DNA of 64,000 bases from Dryas octopetala (GCA_963921425.1 OY992834.1:9345271-9409270), one strand, 5' to 3'. Shown: positions 25,301 to 37,945, counted from the first letter of the stretch. Notes: generated by a model from the sequence alone, not told the origin. Numbers and translations: made by a program.

Positions 25301-26630
25301 TTATTTCAAGTGCTTCCTTTTTTTTTTTTTTTAAGAGTAAGAGGTTTCCAGGAAGTATTTGACAAGAATTAAATGCCTTAAACAATGCTTTGTTCAGGAT
25401 TAAAATTTGTATGGTTTCCTAATACTTTACTAATTTTTCTATTCTTTGATTGCCAGAGTCTGGTATAAAATTTTGTGTAATTGACTGAAGTAAAAATCTA
25501 TAATCTTCAAGGAACCTAGAAAATTATTTTGTCCATTATTTTCTCAGCAACCAGACAGGGAATAAGGAAAAACAATATGGTAAAATTTGATAACTCAGAG
25601 GTATTGCCTAAAGTAACATTTGTGTTTTTTAAAATTACAGAGAGAGATGAGAAATGGAGAGGAGAGAAAGAAGTGAGAAATTTGAGGAGAGACAAGGAAG
25701 AACTCATAGAGTGAATTTTAAAATAAAAACCAGAAACTAAAATCTATAAACAGTTTTGAAGTGTTTCGTTTTATTTTTATCTATTGTTTCTCATCTCTCT
25801 CCCCTCTTCTACGTCTCTCCTTTCTTTGCTCTGTCTCCTCTCTTCAATTTAAGAAAACAAAAAACTAAACATAAAAAATGTTATCAAAATAAAAATATTA
25901 TCAGACGGCCTTTCCTGAACTGGGGTTTTATGGGATGCATAAAAGTGTAACAACCTTCAGACAACAAGATAATAAATTTTTCAGCTAAGTTTTTCATTAT
26001 TTAGAGCCAATTACCAAATTAACATCTATATTATGTACTGAATTACCATACTACTCAAAATTGAAGCTGAAATTTGCATTTCCAACTGCCCAAAACAGCA
26101 AATTCACAATTTAAATTCTTGTTCACTTATTTTCCACCATTTTCTCAACTGCCAAACAGCAAAAGAGATAGAGAGTACGAAAAATAAAAATAAACTCAAA
26201 ATTGAATCGCCTTGCCCAAAACACATACAAACATAAAATTATTGGACAACAAAAAAATCAAGAAGAAGAAAAGGAACAAATTCCTTTTCTTGCTTTTCTA
26301 TTTCATGGTTTTTCAGGAACCAAACGATAACCGAATTTTAAGTTAAAACAAAATTGAGCTTCTTATAGTTCGGTTGATATTAAAAACAAAATTCTCCTTT
26401 CCTTTCCTTCCCCCAATTTCTCAGTGCCCAAACAGAAACTCAAAAACAAACTGAAAAATAAATCAAATTAAAAAGAACATGTATAGTGAATTTACCAGAA
26501 CGAAGTTGTTTTCACAACCAGGTCTCTTAGGAGCAATATTATCATGGTGAACTATGTCTCCCGCCGAGCTCAAACTCAGACTCAGCACCAACACACCGAG
26601 CACTAAGCAAATAGCTCTCTGCAAATCCAT
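19320..26630 (-). CDS. SPPL3: Signal peptide peptidase-like aspartic protease (SPPL3 type), 14 exons
   Basis: Presenilin-type GxGD intramembrane aspartic protease that cleaves transmembrane helices in endomembranes. Minus-strand exons: 26630-26496, 24780-24622, 24470-24359, 24076-23957, 23783-23632, 23503-23321, 23195-23161, 22256-22094, 21165-21112, 20598-20506, 20380-20238, 19850-19780, 19667-19584 and 19441-19320. Phases agree throughout and give 541 residues, about the length of known plant SPPLs. An N-terminal signal sequence ([17 protein letters not shown]) precedes a lumenal protease-associated domain ([19 protein letters not shown]). Membrane helices follow. The catalytic aspartates are in FLYDIFWVF (exon 10) and [11 protein letters not shown] (exon 11), and the PAL motif is in [12 protein letters not shown] (exon 13). 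Exon 7 is only 35 bases. Its junction with exon 8 uses an ATATAG acceptor that restores the family sequence SCFRWFKR; the next AG would create a stop. Intron 1 (1.7 kb) carries a degenerate MITE. Confidence 0.95.
25608..25894. mobile_element. Degenerate Tourist-like MITE in protease intron 1
   Basis: The arms GTAACATTTGTGTTTTTT and AACATAAAAAATGTTATC are inverted copies. Inside, a GAGAGAGATGAGAAATGG purine block is mirrored by TCTCATCTCTCTCCCCTC. The same layout is seen in the two better preserved Tourist-like copies at 32854 and 36428. No clear target duplication. Confidence 0.45.
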
Positions 26631-27984
26631 TCGTTCCCAAACAAAAAAAGAAAAAAAAAAAAAAAAAAGAGGATGAAGAAGAAGGGGGTTAGGGTTTCAG
26701 AGAGGAAAGGAGCCAAAGAAGACGAAGATGACAACGACGACGAAAAATGTGAAAGCAAGTGAAGAGCGAGGGAGAGAAATATCGCGGAGAGTGCATTTTT
26801 TTTTTTTCTCTTTTCCTGCGTTTTACTTTTCCCGCGTTGTCGTTTTGGCCGTGGCCGTGTGGTTGTGTAACCGTTGAACTGGTTTTGGCTTTTTGCGCTG
26901 TGAGGTGTGGAAGGTGGACTTTACTTACTGGCACTTTGAGAGCGTGTGCTGCACGGGCCATTTTCAGAACTGGGATAGTACAAGGTGATCGGAGAATGAT
27001 CAAAATTTATATCACAATTTTATAGTAAGCTCATGACTAAAAGTGGAGGAGGTACGACTTTGTGTTTTGTATTATAAACAATGTTTGGTGGAGATGTTTA
27101 GTTCTAATGGTACAACACTTAACACGACAAGCCACATAGGGACCTGGGGGACACAGGCCCCCCTCTCCTCTAATTAATTGACTTTTTTTGTTGATTTTTT
27201 TATTATTTTTGTTAATACATATGACATATATTTTTTATATAAAAACTGAAATAGTTTCTTACGTAACATATGTGTAAATTTAGATGATTATTATATATTT
27301 TTTTAAAATGGTAAAAGTTGATCTATCTTGGCCATTTTATAAAAAAAAAATCTTTATTTTTGTTGAAAATACTTAATGATTAATTAACTTAAGAACAACT
27401 GAACAAGTAATTCTAATTATGTAAAGATGATTTTTATTGTTATGAATGTTTTGAGAGAAACAATTGTACATTCAAACAAAAATAATGAAGTTATCATACA
27501 ACATTCTTAAAATTTAAAAACTCATAAAAAAAAAATATTATGCTTATAACACAAAAAAAAAATATTAATCAATACTAAATATTTTGTGTGTTCCAAAAAG
27601 TTTATATACTACGTGGACCTTTAGATGAAGATTCTGATTCCGCCACTAATACGTGCCCCCCTTGGATGAAGATCATGGCTCCGCCACTGACAACAATAGT
27701 TTCGATTCTTACATTTTCCATTTTTATAACCTGCCACATTAATACCCAAATAATGAGCAAAACATTCATTGCGTTTGAGCGTTTTGTACTTTTTTAAGTA
27801 GCCAAAAATATTTCCTTAATTGTAGATTTTCATTTTGCTTCCTTCATGTCATGTCCATCCAAATAAACAAAAAATGTAAATTAAACTCTTCAAAGATTGC
27901 ATTAATAACCATCATTATCTTTATTTTGTTCTAAATATGGATCACTTTCACAAATGTTGAGACAATGATAAAAAATAAAAATAA
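26631..27984. other. Intergenic region upstream of the protease gene
   Basis: Next to the start codon is an A-rich tract (about 26641-26670), then a GC-richer block that is probably the 5' leader and promoter of the protease gene. From about 27121 to 27690 lies a degraded element that ends GGCTCCGCCACTG. No gene is recognised. Confidence 0.45.
27121..27690. mobile_element. Degraded element ending GGCTCCGCCACTG
   Basis: The left part shows AAGCCACATAGGGACCTGG and a block of C/G runs. The right part ends twice in a TCCGCCACT motif, each preceded by GATGAAGAT. I know this layout (GTGGCGGAGCCA end, GGGGGACACAGGCCCCCC block) as a common plant repeat. The left terminus is worn and no duplication is readable, so both limits and superfamily are uncertain. 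Confidence 0.35.
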
Positions 27985-29234
27985 AGTGCTGCTATTTGCA
28001 CACTTTTTCTTTTTCTTTTTGCACACCCCCACCAACTTATTTTGTGAAATTACTTAATTGACACAAAGAGAAATTACCTTAAAGAACAACCCACATCATT
28101 TGAAAAAAAAAAAAACAAAACTCTCCTTACACACCCCACCCTCAACCTCACCTCCAACCACAACCAAAACACACCCCCGTGACCCCACCTTTATACCAAA
28201 ATTGCCGACACCCACCTCCCGCCATCAACTCGCCTTCATTGCCGCCCATGCATCCTATATCCACCATAGCCATTGGAAGTTGGAGGCATGCCCTAACCTA
28301 AAATTTTTGGATATGAATGTAAATCTAATGCTTTATTATCTAATTTCAATTGGTTAATCAAACATAATACCTTTTTCGTATGTTTGCGATGATTTGGAGT
28401 GGGGTTTTTTAGAGTGCAAGAGTGAATTTTCTGGTTATTCATTTTCAAATTCGCAGATCGTTCTGTACTAGTCTACTGAACATTTCGGTTTTGTTCGGTA
28501 CTAAGTTGTCGAACCTTTCAGTTTCGTTCGGTAGTAACCTGCCGAACGAAACTGAAAAGTTCAACAGCTTAATACCGAACGAAACCGAAATGTTCGGTAG
28601 CTTACTACCGAACAAAATCGAAATGTTCGGTAGACCAATGCCAAACGACCTGCGAAACTCTATAACTCAAACCTGAAATTTCAATCTTGAAACCCAGAAA
28701 ACCCGCACTCCATATTATCTCAAAAAAAAAAAATATATAGGTTTTGGGATGAATTAACCAATTTAAATTTTATAAAAAAACCCTAGATTTGCATATGAAT
28801 TAAAAATAATTTAGCTTAAGGCATAACTATGAGTTGACAACAATGGCTATGGTGTTGTAGTAAGGTGGTGAGACCACCAACGGCAGATTGACAGTGGTGA
28901 GTTGACGGCGACTTCGACGGCTGAGTTGACGGCGGTAGTGACGGCTCCGATGATGATGTTGGTATACATGAGTGTGTTCTTGGCTAGGATTGGATGAGCG
29001 TGAGGTTGAGGGTGGGGGTGTGTATTGTCTGAAAGGGTTGAGTGGGTGTGTATTGTTTGAATAGATTGAGTGGGGTGTGTAAGAGAAATTTAGTAAGATT
29101 AATGAGATTGAAGATATTTTGGTAATGAGAGGGGTGTGTTAAAGAGAAATTTTACATTTAAAAAAATGATAAGAGGTGTTTAGGAAAAAAGTGTGTGCAA
29201 AAAAAAAAAAAAAAGGTGTGCAAATAGCAGCTCT
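27985..29234. mobile_element. 1.25-kb palindromic element, copy 1
   Basis: The ends are inverted: GTGCTGCTATTTGCACAC on the left and GTGTGCAAATAGCAGC on the right. Inner arms are also mirrored (CACCCCCACCAAC against a GTGTGTATTG/GGGGTGTG block, CATAGCCATTG against CAATGGCTATGG). The centre is a strong inverted repeat of TTCGGTAGTAAGCTG and TTCGTTCGGTA motifs. A related copy is at 60403-61650. I could not fix a target duplication. No transposase is present. It carries an 84-codon frame at 28422-28676 discussed under findings. Confidence 0.65.
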
Positions 29235-31257
29235 CCAAAAGACACAATTCGGTCCACTTTTAAGTGTTTGAATGCAACTTTTTTCGAGTATTCGAACGCT
29301 CATTAGTAGTATTCAATGTTGAATTTAAAATTGAAACGAATAGTAATGTATCAAGATAAGAATAACAATTTTGTTAACTCTTAATATAGAACTTTACTTT
29401 TTATTTATTATCAAACACATGCAATGTCTCATTTTACATTATTTATCGCACATAGTGTTTCATATTACATCAATTATTTCTTCTTAAATTATACATTTTA
29501 TGATAATTATTTATGAAAAAAAATTTAAGTCATTTTTATTTTCAAATCTTAATCAAATTTGTGTGTGTGTGTGTGTTTTTTTTTTTGTATGACGGACAAA
29601 ATTTTAAAGAAAAACTAAGCGAAAATAGCTCTTGTTGTGGAGACCCCTGCAACATCAAGAGCTATTACTAACAATATATTTCACCTTTCAATACAATGTA
29701 TATATCACATCACGAAATTATAAAGCTATGTGATGTTACTTTATGAAATTAAAATAGCATTGTACAGAACTTTATATTAGCATCAACATCTTATCCTTAA
29801 AACTGTATTTTCGGATTTTCCCGTACAAAAATTAAAATATTTCATGAAATGCGAAAATTCAATCCACGCGCGCCAGCAGAGAGTTGAAACTTGAAGGACC
29901 GTAAAAGCGCGTGGGACAGCGTCTTAAACGTTCTTCACAGGTTACCGGTTACTGTCCGAATAGGTTTGGGCTCCGTATGGACCGTACAGATAAGACGGCC
30001 CAATAAATTATTACTCCACTCATGATCCGCTACCTGCGAGCCCACGTTAACTTGGAAACGTGTCAGATATGTAAGTGGGAATGTGATCAAAAGTCAACGG
30101 AATGATTTATTCTGTTTGTATCTTTGGTTATTTCATCGAATAGTGTGGGAACACGTGTCGGACTACGTGGGCTTCAGCTCATGGGAGCACTGCAGTTTCG
30201 TTAAACATAGGGCACCAAAGCCATAAAGTAGGGCCCTCACATGGAAGCACTTTCCTGTGGTCAGCTATCCACACAGGCACCTTACTTAATGGTGGAATCA
30301 CACGTGCGGTTGGAGTATTCTGTGTTCACCACATGTGTGGGCCCGAACTGAAAATGAAGCAGCATGATGATGAGATGGGCTCTCTAGGGGAAAGTGAAGT
30401 GGTTGAGAATATATTTTATGATCCCTTGGTAATTAGGAGGAGGATTCTGTTTCTTTGCTTGTCTATGATCATTTACATGTTTGGACTCCTGGCGATGCGA
30501 AATTATACATGTTGATTGATCGAACTTCGATCAACATGTGTAATTTTGCACTGTCCGAAGTTCTGACGTTTACTCTTTATCCAATTCATTTTTCATCTCT
30601 CAACTTATACACTCTTCTCTTTATGAACGAGATGATAGTGGGCTGATTGAGATTTGAGAGTGAAAACAGGAAATTAATAGAAGCTATACTAAATAAGTGA
30701 TATAATTATTATAATGACCATATCATTTTAGTTATTCAAACTATTATCAAAGGTGCTTAAAACAGTTGGGGTATATTAGACATTTCATGTTTGGGAGATG
30801 TGTGGCAGCTTGTGCACTGTGTTGGAGTTGAAGGTGATCAACACAACAACCCTCTCCCTAGTCCCTACTAACATTTCTTCTTTGGTTGAAATATATAGTA
30901 GAGAGGAATTTCAAGATGCCAACAAACATTACAAATTGGCGATCATAAGTAACTCAAGAATCAGCCAGCCAAAGATCATTACCTTGCATTATATTTCTTA
31001 ATCAATGTCAAACATGCATCAGCTGTGAATATTACCATTTAAAAGTAATATCAATGACAAGTCCGAGCCAATATGCATGGTCTGCTGTACAATAAGATAG
31101 CATGTAACACATAATTTGTCTGTAAACTTACATACTCTGAGATCCAAGAAAGAAACTAACAAATCAAAAAGAGAAGAAAATTATCTTGATATATTATACA
31201 TATGTATGTATGGACATATATATGTCGAACAAAACTCCAAGCAAGTGGATGGAGATT
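29235..31257. other. Intergenic region with ACGT-box cluster and a hairpin
   Basis: Contains two CACGTG boxes, GGCCCA/GAGCCCACG motifs (29990-30306), a short unrecognised 60-codon frame at 30333-30515 with a hydrophobic C-terminal segment, and a 53-base hairpin at 30497-30549. The end near 31258 should hold the 3' untranslated region of the U-box gene. No gene can be confirmed. Confidence 0.4.
30152..30306. promoter_or_regulatory. Cluster of G-box and ACGT motifs
   Basis: CACGTG occurs at 30152-30157 and 30301-30306, with TACGTGGGC at about 30164. Upstream are AACGTGTC and GCCCACGTT at about 30040-30065. Such clusters mark stress-, light- or ABA-responsive plant promoters. No confirmed downstream gene exists, so this may be an orphan or decayed promoter. 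Confidence 0.4.
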
Positions 31258-34200
31258 TCAATTCCGTTGCAGCCACTCCTGAATTGCAGAACGAAGAGCA
31301 TGGTTGGGGACAAGGTTGTTGTGTTCAAGCTTAAGATTTGTCATGGGTGAAGTGTCATGACCACTGTCCAGCCATCCTCTCAAAGCCTCTGCTTCATAAG
31401 TAAAACCATCTGCTGCAACATGCGGATCTTGCATGACTTCCTGCAAGTTTGCAAATAAAAGGAATGCACTTTATTTTATGGCAGTTTCAACTGAGTAAAG
31501 TCAAGATAAAGTAATTCTTAAAAGAAAAAACATAATACATAGAAGCTATATTCTTTTTAGATCCATAGACTTGTGCGTGTGAGTGTGTTTGACAATGAAA
31601 AACCACTATACATCAAGTACCAGTTATTGGAGAAGCTGATGAATGATTATAATATAAATTATGGAGCAAGTTTTATTCGCTTATAGATGAAAGTCATAAA
31701 TGTTCTATGAAATTCCAAAAGACCATGAGGGTGTAGTGACTATAGAAATGGCAATCCAAAATATACTATAAATAATGAACAGAACTTACCTGGAAAATGG
31801 GACAGATAAAATATGGAGGAGGTTGGAAATGCTCTTCAGTACCCAGGCGGAATGACATTGAGCATCCACATGAAGCCCTCATTGGTTCAAGTACCCTCCA
31901 GACATCTGAAACAAGGTCTGCCCTGCACTTCCGGTTCATCTCACAACACCTCAATGCCAAGCGAGCCAACTGTGCAGCCTGAACAAATGGCCAGTCTCCA
32001 GCCAAAGGATCCAAGAGCGTTTCCAACTTTCCAGAATCTACTGCATATTGCACTTCCTTTGTTATCCCCACAGCTGGTCTCCCAGTCAGCAACCGTAGTA
32101 GTATAATTCCAAATGAATAAACATCTGACTTTGGTGTAAGCTCTCCTGATGAGAGGAACTCAGGATCCATGTATGCGAAAGTGCCCTTTGGGTCCGTTCT
32201 GCAAAAGAGTGTTGTGTTGTTCGATCCATCACGACGAGACAATAGCCGACAGATTCCAAAGTCACTAAGTTTGCTAACAAAGTTAGCATCAAGGAGAATA
32301 TTGGCAGGTTTCAAATCACCATGTACTATGCTGTGAGGTTTACTGGAATGAAGAAAGATTAGGACAGAGCACAACTCGGTAGCAATGCGTATTCGAGTTT
32401 GCCATGATAATGGGGGAGTATTGTCCTTGCAGCTGAGTCGATCTTCAAGGCTTCCATTTGGGAGATACTCATAGACGAGACTCCAAGCTTCTGGGCAGGC
32501 ACCAATGAGTGTGACAAGATTGGAATGCCTCAACTTACTCAATACATCCACCTGAGAACGAAGATACAATCAACTAATGTGATAAAATGGCAAACATGTG
32601 AATTAAATTTCTTCAAAAGTAGTTTTTATTGGTTCCAATTTTTTTAAGAACTTGCACTAGTATAAATTGGTAAATAGAATATCTAACAAAAAAAAATTGC
32701 AAACATTGGAAGTTTCAGCCTCTGCAAGGCAGGAAAATCTAAAAGGTTTCACATACATGGAAAATTTATGCTCACTTGTCGGCTTCTTAATGCCATCACA
32801 TACTATAGAGTCTAAACACAGTGAAAGTATTATGTATCAATATAATAGCATAAGAGCTCGTTCGGTAACGTTTCTGCTTTTATGTTTTTTTTTTTTTTTT
32901 TTGAAAAGAAAAAAGTAAACATAGATTAGGTAAAGTGGAAGGAAAATGAGAAGAGAGATGATAGATGTTAGGGAGAGAGGAAAGAAAATATAGGAAATGG
33001 TTTCTAAAATAGCAACTAAATGCTGAAAATAAAAAACTATTTAAGATTTTAGTTTTTTTTTTTTGTCTCATCTCTCATCTCCCTCCCACTTTTCTCCCGC
33101 CTCTCTCCCCTCTCTTTTAACTTAAAATAGAAAACAGTGGCCAAAAAAAAAAACTTAAAATAGAAACATCATTAAACATACCCTAAAATATTGCATGAAA
33201 GAAACAATAGCACATCCTGAACAAGATTTAATTTCTTAGCTAGTCCACTGGGTAATCATATTGTAGTAAGGTAACCTATTGAATGCAGCAAACCAGATAA
33301 GTACACCAATATGTCCCTAGTATTTGGATATGTATGATAACACAGTTATAACTAGACTCCTGATTATTTAAATTTCACGCTAGCTTTAATCATAAATTAA
33401 TCCGGTAAGTTCAGTGCTTGTATAAATCAACTGATTGTTAAAAGAGTAGACCATATTCAGGTCATCCTACCTCTTGCTGGAATTCAGAGGGGCCTTGCAG
33501 ACTGTGAGCATGTAGCATTTTTATAGCCACCTCGGTGTGACGTAGGAAACCTTTAAAAATGCTCCCATATCCCCCTTCTCCAATCTTCAGTAATGGGTCA
33601 AAGTTTCGAGTTGCTTCCTCCATCTCTGCAAATGAGAACTCAGAGAAGAACTGAGGCATGTGTGTGCTTGAGGCCTCTCCTTGTTTTTTCCTCAGCTCCT
33701 CAGCTTCTCTAAGAGCATTGTCACGCTCCACATGCAACTCATCCCGTTCTTTTTTGTAATTTTGTAAAAGTTCCACAGCAGAGATAATCTTCTGCTCCAA
33801 GCTCATGACCATCTGATCAGACTCCGCAAGTTGGCACTCTAGTAGTGATTTCTGATCTAGGGCAGCCCTTAATTCTTCCATGACTTCTCCTCGCTGCTTC
33901 TTCATCTTTTCAAGTTCTCCTCTCTCTTTTGCTAGTACTTCCTCAATTTCTTTCCTTAGTTTCAACTGCTCGTTATATAAGAGCTCTAATGCTTTCGCCT
34001 ATAAATGGAGTAATTCAAAATTTGTTGTTTATGGAGTTTTTGCCCAAGTAAAAAGAACAAAGATCATGGAACTTACTATGTTCACATTTCAGATTACATG
34101 TTACTAATATAATGTAGTTGAACATGATGCCTGCCACTTTAAGTGGTACAAGATCAAATACGTGGAATTTATTTATTTATTATTTTATTTTTTTTGGGTG

Positions 34201-37200
34201 GGGGGGGACACTACATATGCCCACCTCTAAGATTCACCAAGCATCAGGTTGACATTTTAAGCTTTCCATTTAGAAACAACCATAAGGAACAATTTCCATG
34301 CAAAGTGCATTTGGATCTTATCCATCTTCTCATCTTAGGTAATATGATAATCAATGTTATGTTGCCAATTCTAGATATAACCTTCTTTGAGGAACACTTA
34401 CTATCTACATTATATACTGAAGTATTAGAAAAAAGGAGAAGAAATAATTTTAAGATTCATGTCTAGGGGAAAAATGGAAAAGTTAAAAGTTCCAACTAGA
34501 AACAAAATTTACCCTGCGCATAGAGTCAATGGCATCTTTTTCAGCTTTCCCACGCCTGATTGCCTCCTGATATGCTTCTCGCTTTGCATTTTCAGCCTCT
34601 CCCATTGCTTGTTCAAGATGATCATAAAGAGTATCATCTATATTTCCATCCTGCTAGACCATCAAATATTTTAAAATTAAAACCTTTTCAGATTATTTGG
34701 TGACTAAATTGACTCAACTGATTCACGTTAAGGTGGCAGGTGAAGTACTAGTTAAAAATTTCAAAGTCTAAATTCACAACGTGAAAACATGCAGATGGTC
34801 CCTGAAATAATTATGCACATTCCATAAGTGATAGTTTTGCACTTACCAATACACTGGGAGGGGATGAATGATTAAGATCTTCTTTGAAAGGAGAAAGTGC
34901 ACTTGACCCTTTATCACTTCCCTCAATCCCCGAATACTGAATCCAAGTTAAATCACCCAGTGCAGCAGAAGAGCCCATTGAAAATCCCGAAGCACTCCTC
35001 CTTGATACTCGATCCCACTCATCAGGACTCCCTTCTTCCATCCTGCTTGTTGGAGTTGAAACCCCTCCAGTAGCATCTGTTGTGCTCACTTTCTCATTTA
35101 CTGACTTCACCCTGCGGAACAAATCTTGAGCTGCATTGCTTAGTTTCACTCGATTATTCTGCCCCAGATTAACAGATTGCGATCTAAAATGATGTGATTG
35201 TATAGTATCCGTGTTTGGACTTGGTTGCAGACATGCAACCTCTGCATCAACTCCATCTTTCTCATCCCTATTTTATCATGGTATATGCATTAGCAGCCAA
35301 GACCAACAAAATCAAGCAACAGTTCATGATTTGAAAGAAAAGGTGAACTTGAGAAGAAATGTATTTCTAAAGTTAAATTATACAATCACCATTGTATTTG
35401 TAGCAGATCACTAATGAAGCATTTTGTAAACAATTACAAGCCATATAGTTACTTTGAAGTTTAGAAATTTTTCTCTATATGTTGAAACACATCACTATTG
35501 TAAAGATAAATAACACAAGTTTCAAGAACACTTTTTTTTTTTTCCAATTTTATTTGCTAAAAAGTTTCAAGTAAACCTTGTGTGTATAAGGTGCCCCTTG
35601 CAAATAAATTGTATGTGACAGGAAGCAGATGCGTGTTGGCGCACGTATATGGCTTTCTTAGACTTGAGGTCCATCATTTTCCTGCAATGTTAATCTGTGC
35701 GTAAGCAATCTCAGTGTAAAAGATGCATGTACAGATACTAATACAATCAACCCCCTAAGTGAGATTTACTACCTTGTAACAAACAATTAAATACTCTCTT
35801 TGACACATGCAAAAACAGCAAGAGTAACAAAATACACTCTTTTATTGGAAAGGGAATTGGAATCTAATTAACCAACTAACTATTTGTTGTGGAGGCAGAA
35901 GTGAGAGACATTCCAATGACAACCAGGCATGCCTAATTGCTGGTGTATTGTCACATATTTTACCATATGCATTTTCTTTTATTATTCATTAACAGTCAAT
36001 TCACTTTCAGTTTGTGCCACTATGATACTCTTTTCAGTCTCTTTCATGACTGATTAATAGCCTTCATTGAATTAAGAACTCATCTTAAAGAATGCACAGT
36101 CAGGGCCTGCGCATCTATGCTGGATGAACAAAAAAATGCACCAGAAAAATCACATCCATGGGAATTATACATTGGTCTGTTTACTTTGACATCCACAGTA
36201 GATGTACATAGAACTAAAAACAAAAATGATAACAGGCATATGAGAAGAGTTCGTATGTAATACCTTGAATGGGACTTGTCTGCTGCTGCTCCCATAACAA
36301 GCTTCCTGATCCCACGCTGAGAGATGAGTTCCACAATTCCCTTCTCAATACAGTCCATTTCAATATCTAGTGGTTCTGCCTGAACCTACATTAAACAGTG
36401 ATCAGCGAAAATATATCAGAAAACTTAGGGCCCCATTTGGTAACATTTTCATTTTTTCTTTTTCGTTTTTAGTTTTAATTAAAGATAGAGAAGAAAAAAA
36501 TGAGAGAATACTAAGAAGAGAGATAATAGATGTGAGGAAGGGGGAGGAAATGTATATGTAATGATTCGTAAAATAAATTAAAAACCAAAACAATTTTTAT
36601 GTAGGATTTTTTTCAGTTTTTGTTTTATGCATTCTCTCTCATTTCTTCCTCACTTCTCTCATATCTCATCTTCCTTCCTTCTTTCTCCCATTTACTTTGT
36701 CTTCATCTCCTTAACTAAAACAAAGAACATACATGTTATAAAAAAGGCCCTTAGCAATTTTCACAAAGCATTTCAAAAGGAACTCCTAAACTAACAAAAA
36801 TGTACAAGTACACTATCAGATAATACAAGAATCCATTCCTAATATTTACCAACTTCGTAAGAAGAATCATTTAACTTCATATCCTTTTATTTTGTTATTG
36901 ATAAATCTTTTAGAAAAATTACTATGTTTTATAAAAGAATATGTATACAAAGGCCAAAAAAGGAAAAAGGAGCACACAGGAAGAGACAGAAGAAGGAATA
37001 ATACCCCCATTTTAAGACAAATATGAAGGTAATCATCAAGGATCTTATGCATGTTTTTCCTTTCGATTTCTCGGTATGCTCTGACTTCCTGTTCCTTCAT
37101 TGAGCTTGCTGGGAACTTGGTTCCCACTGCAAATCAAGGAAACAGTGGAATATTAGCCATTCAGAAACTTGGAGACTGCAAGGCAGAATGACAACTTTGG

Positions 37201-37945
37201 AAAGACGCCATCTCAGCCAACTTTAATAAATGAAAATACACAAACTTCACCAGATTACAATATAATGACTTTTAAATCCCAGCCAAATTAATAAAATATT
37301 GGATTGACAAATTTTCCTGAGTTTTCTAAGTATTTATAAACGTTTCTACTTTTCTTCAACTTTTTATCCATATATTATCTGATTCATGGGTCTGAATCTG
37401 AATTCAAAATTTATTGAATTGCTCATAACTGCCTATCAAACCATAACCCTCAAGAGGCAAGGCATTATCAAGTTAGTAATTGAGAGAGAAACAAATTTTC
37501 TCAACAGTATAAATCTAATAAGTTATAATATCAAGCACTCAATCATACAGTTACAAGAGTCATATTATACAACATCATAAAATTGAATTATCCCTCAAAA
37601 TTCAGAAAGTGTTGCATACATACAAAAAATAAATATATATGTGTGTGCACAGAGGTGCCCCTACATGTATATTGCAGACTTACTCATGGGAATCATTTGT
37701 GCAGGCTGGTGAACATGAACAATGCAAATTCTCTTCCCTCCTGAGTTCTGTATTGCCCATATCAGAGTTGATTTGCTCTCTTTCACATCTTTTGTCACTG
37801 CAACATAAATCACATCTTCGATCATGCGTGCCACTACCGGCTCCTGCACAATCTCTCCACCGCTAGCCATATATCCTGAAATGTCAGGATACCTTATCCG
37901 CTCTATGGTTTGCGTAATTGCAGGCACAGAACTCACCACAGCCAT
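31258..37945 (-). CDS. PUB33: U-box E3 ligase with USP, coiled-coil and kinase domains (PUB33 type)
   Basis: Plant U-box/receptor-like cytoplasmic kinase fusion, a cytoplasmic E3 ubiquitin ligase of class IX. Minus-strand exons: 37945-37684, 37126-37005, 36385-36264, 35681-35577, 35267-34847, 34650-34513, 33998-33471, 32551-31790 and 31440-31258. Phases agree and give 880 residues. A universal-stress-protein-like domain comes first (VIYVAVTKDVKESKSTLIWA ... KLVMGAAADKS). A Ser-rich linker follows, then a long charged coiled coil in exons 6-7 (ELRAALDQKSLLECQLAESD). The kinase domain has glycine loop IGEGGYGSIFKG, lysine in VAIKML, catalytic loop HGDLKPANILL and SDFG. The arginine before the catalytic aspartate is replaced by glycine, so it is a non-RD kinase. 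A complete U-box spans the exon 8-9 junction (YFICPIFQEVMQDPHVAADG) and ends the protein. The start at 37945 gives MAVVSSVPA; no in-frame ATG lies immediately upstream. Introns 2 and 7 carry Tourist-like MITEs. Confidence 0.95.
32854..33183. mobile_element. Tourist-like MITE in U-box gene intron 7
   Basis: A 330-bp element starting GAGCTCGTTCGGTAACG and ending CATTAAACATACCC, flanked on both sides by TAA (32851-32853 and 33184-33186). A purine-rich GAGAAGAGAGATGATAGATG block is mirrored by a TCTCATCTCTCATCTCC block. A TAA/TTA duplication and a TTGGTAAC-type end fit PIF/Harbinger (Tourist) MITEs. Confidence 0.6.
36428..36750. mobile_element. Tourist-like MITE in U-box gene intron 2
   Basis: A 323-bp element starting GGGCCCCATTTGGTAAC and ending GTTATAAAAAAGGCCC, flanked by TTA on both sides (36425-36427, 36751-36753). 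It shares with the copy at 32854 the internal GAGAGATAATAGATGTGAG block and its mirrored pyrimidine block. This fits the PIF/Harbinger (Tourist) class. Confidence 0.7.
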
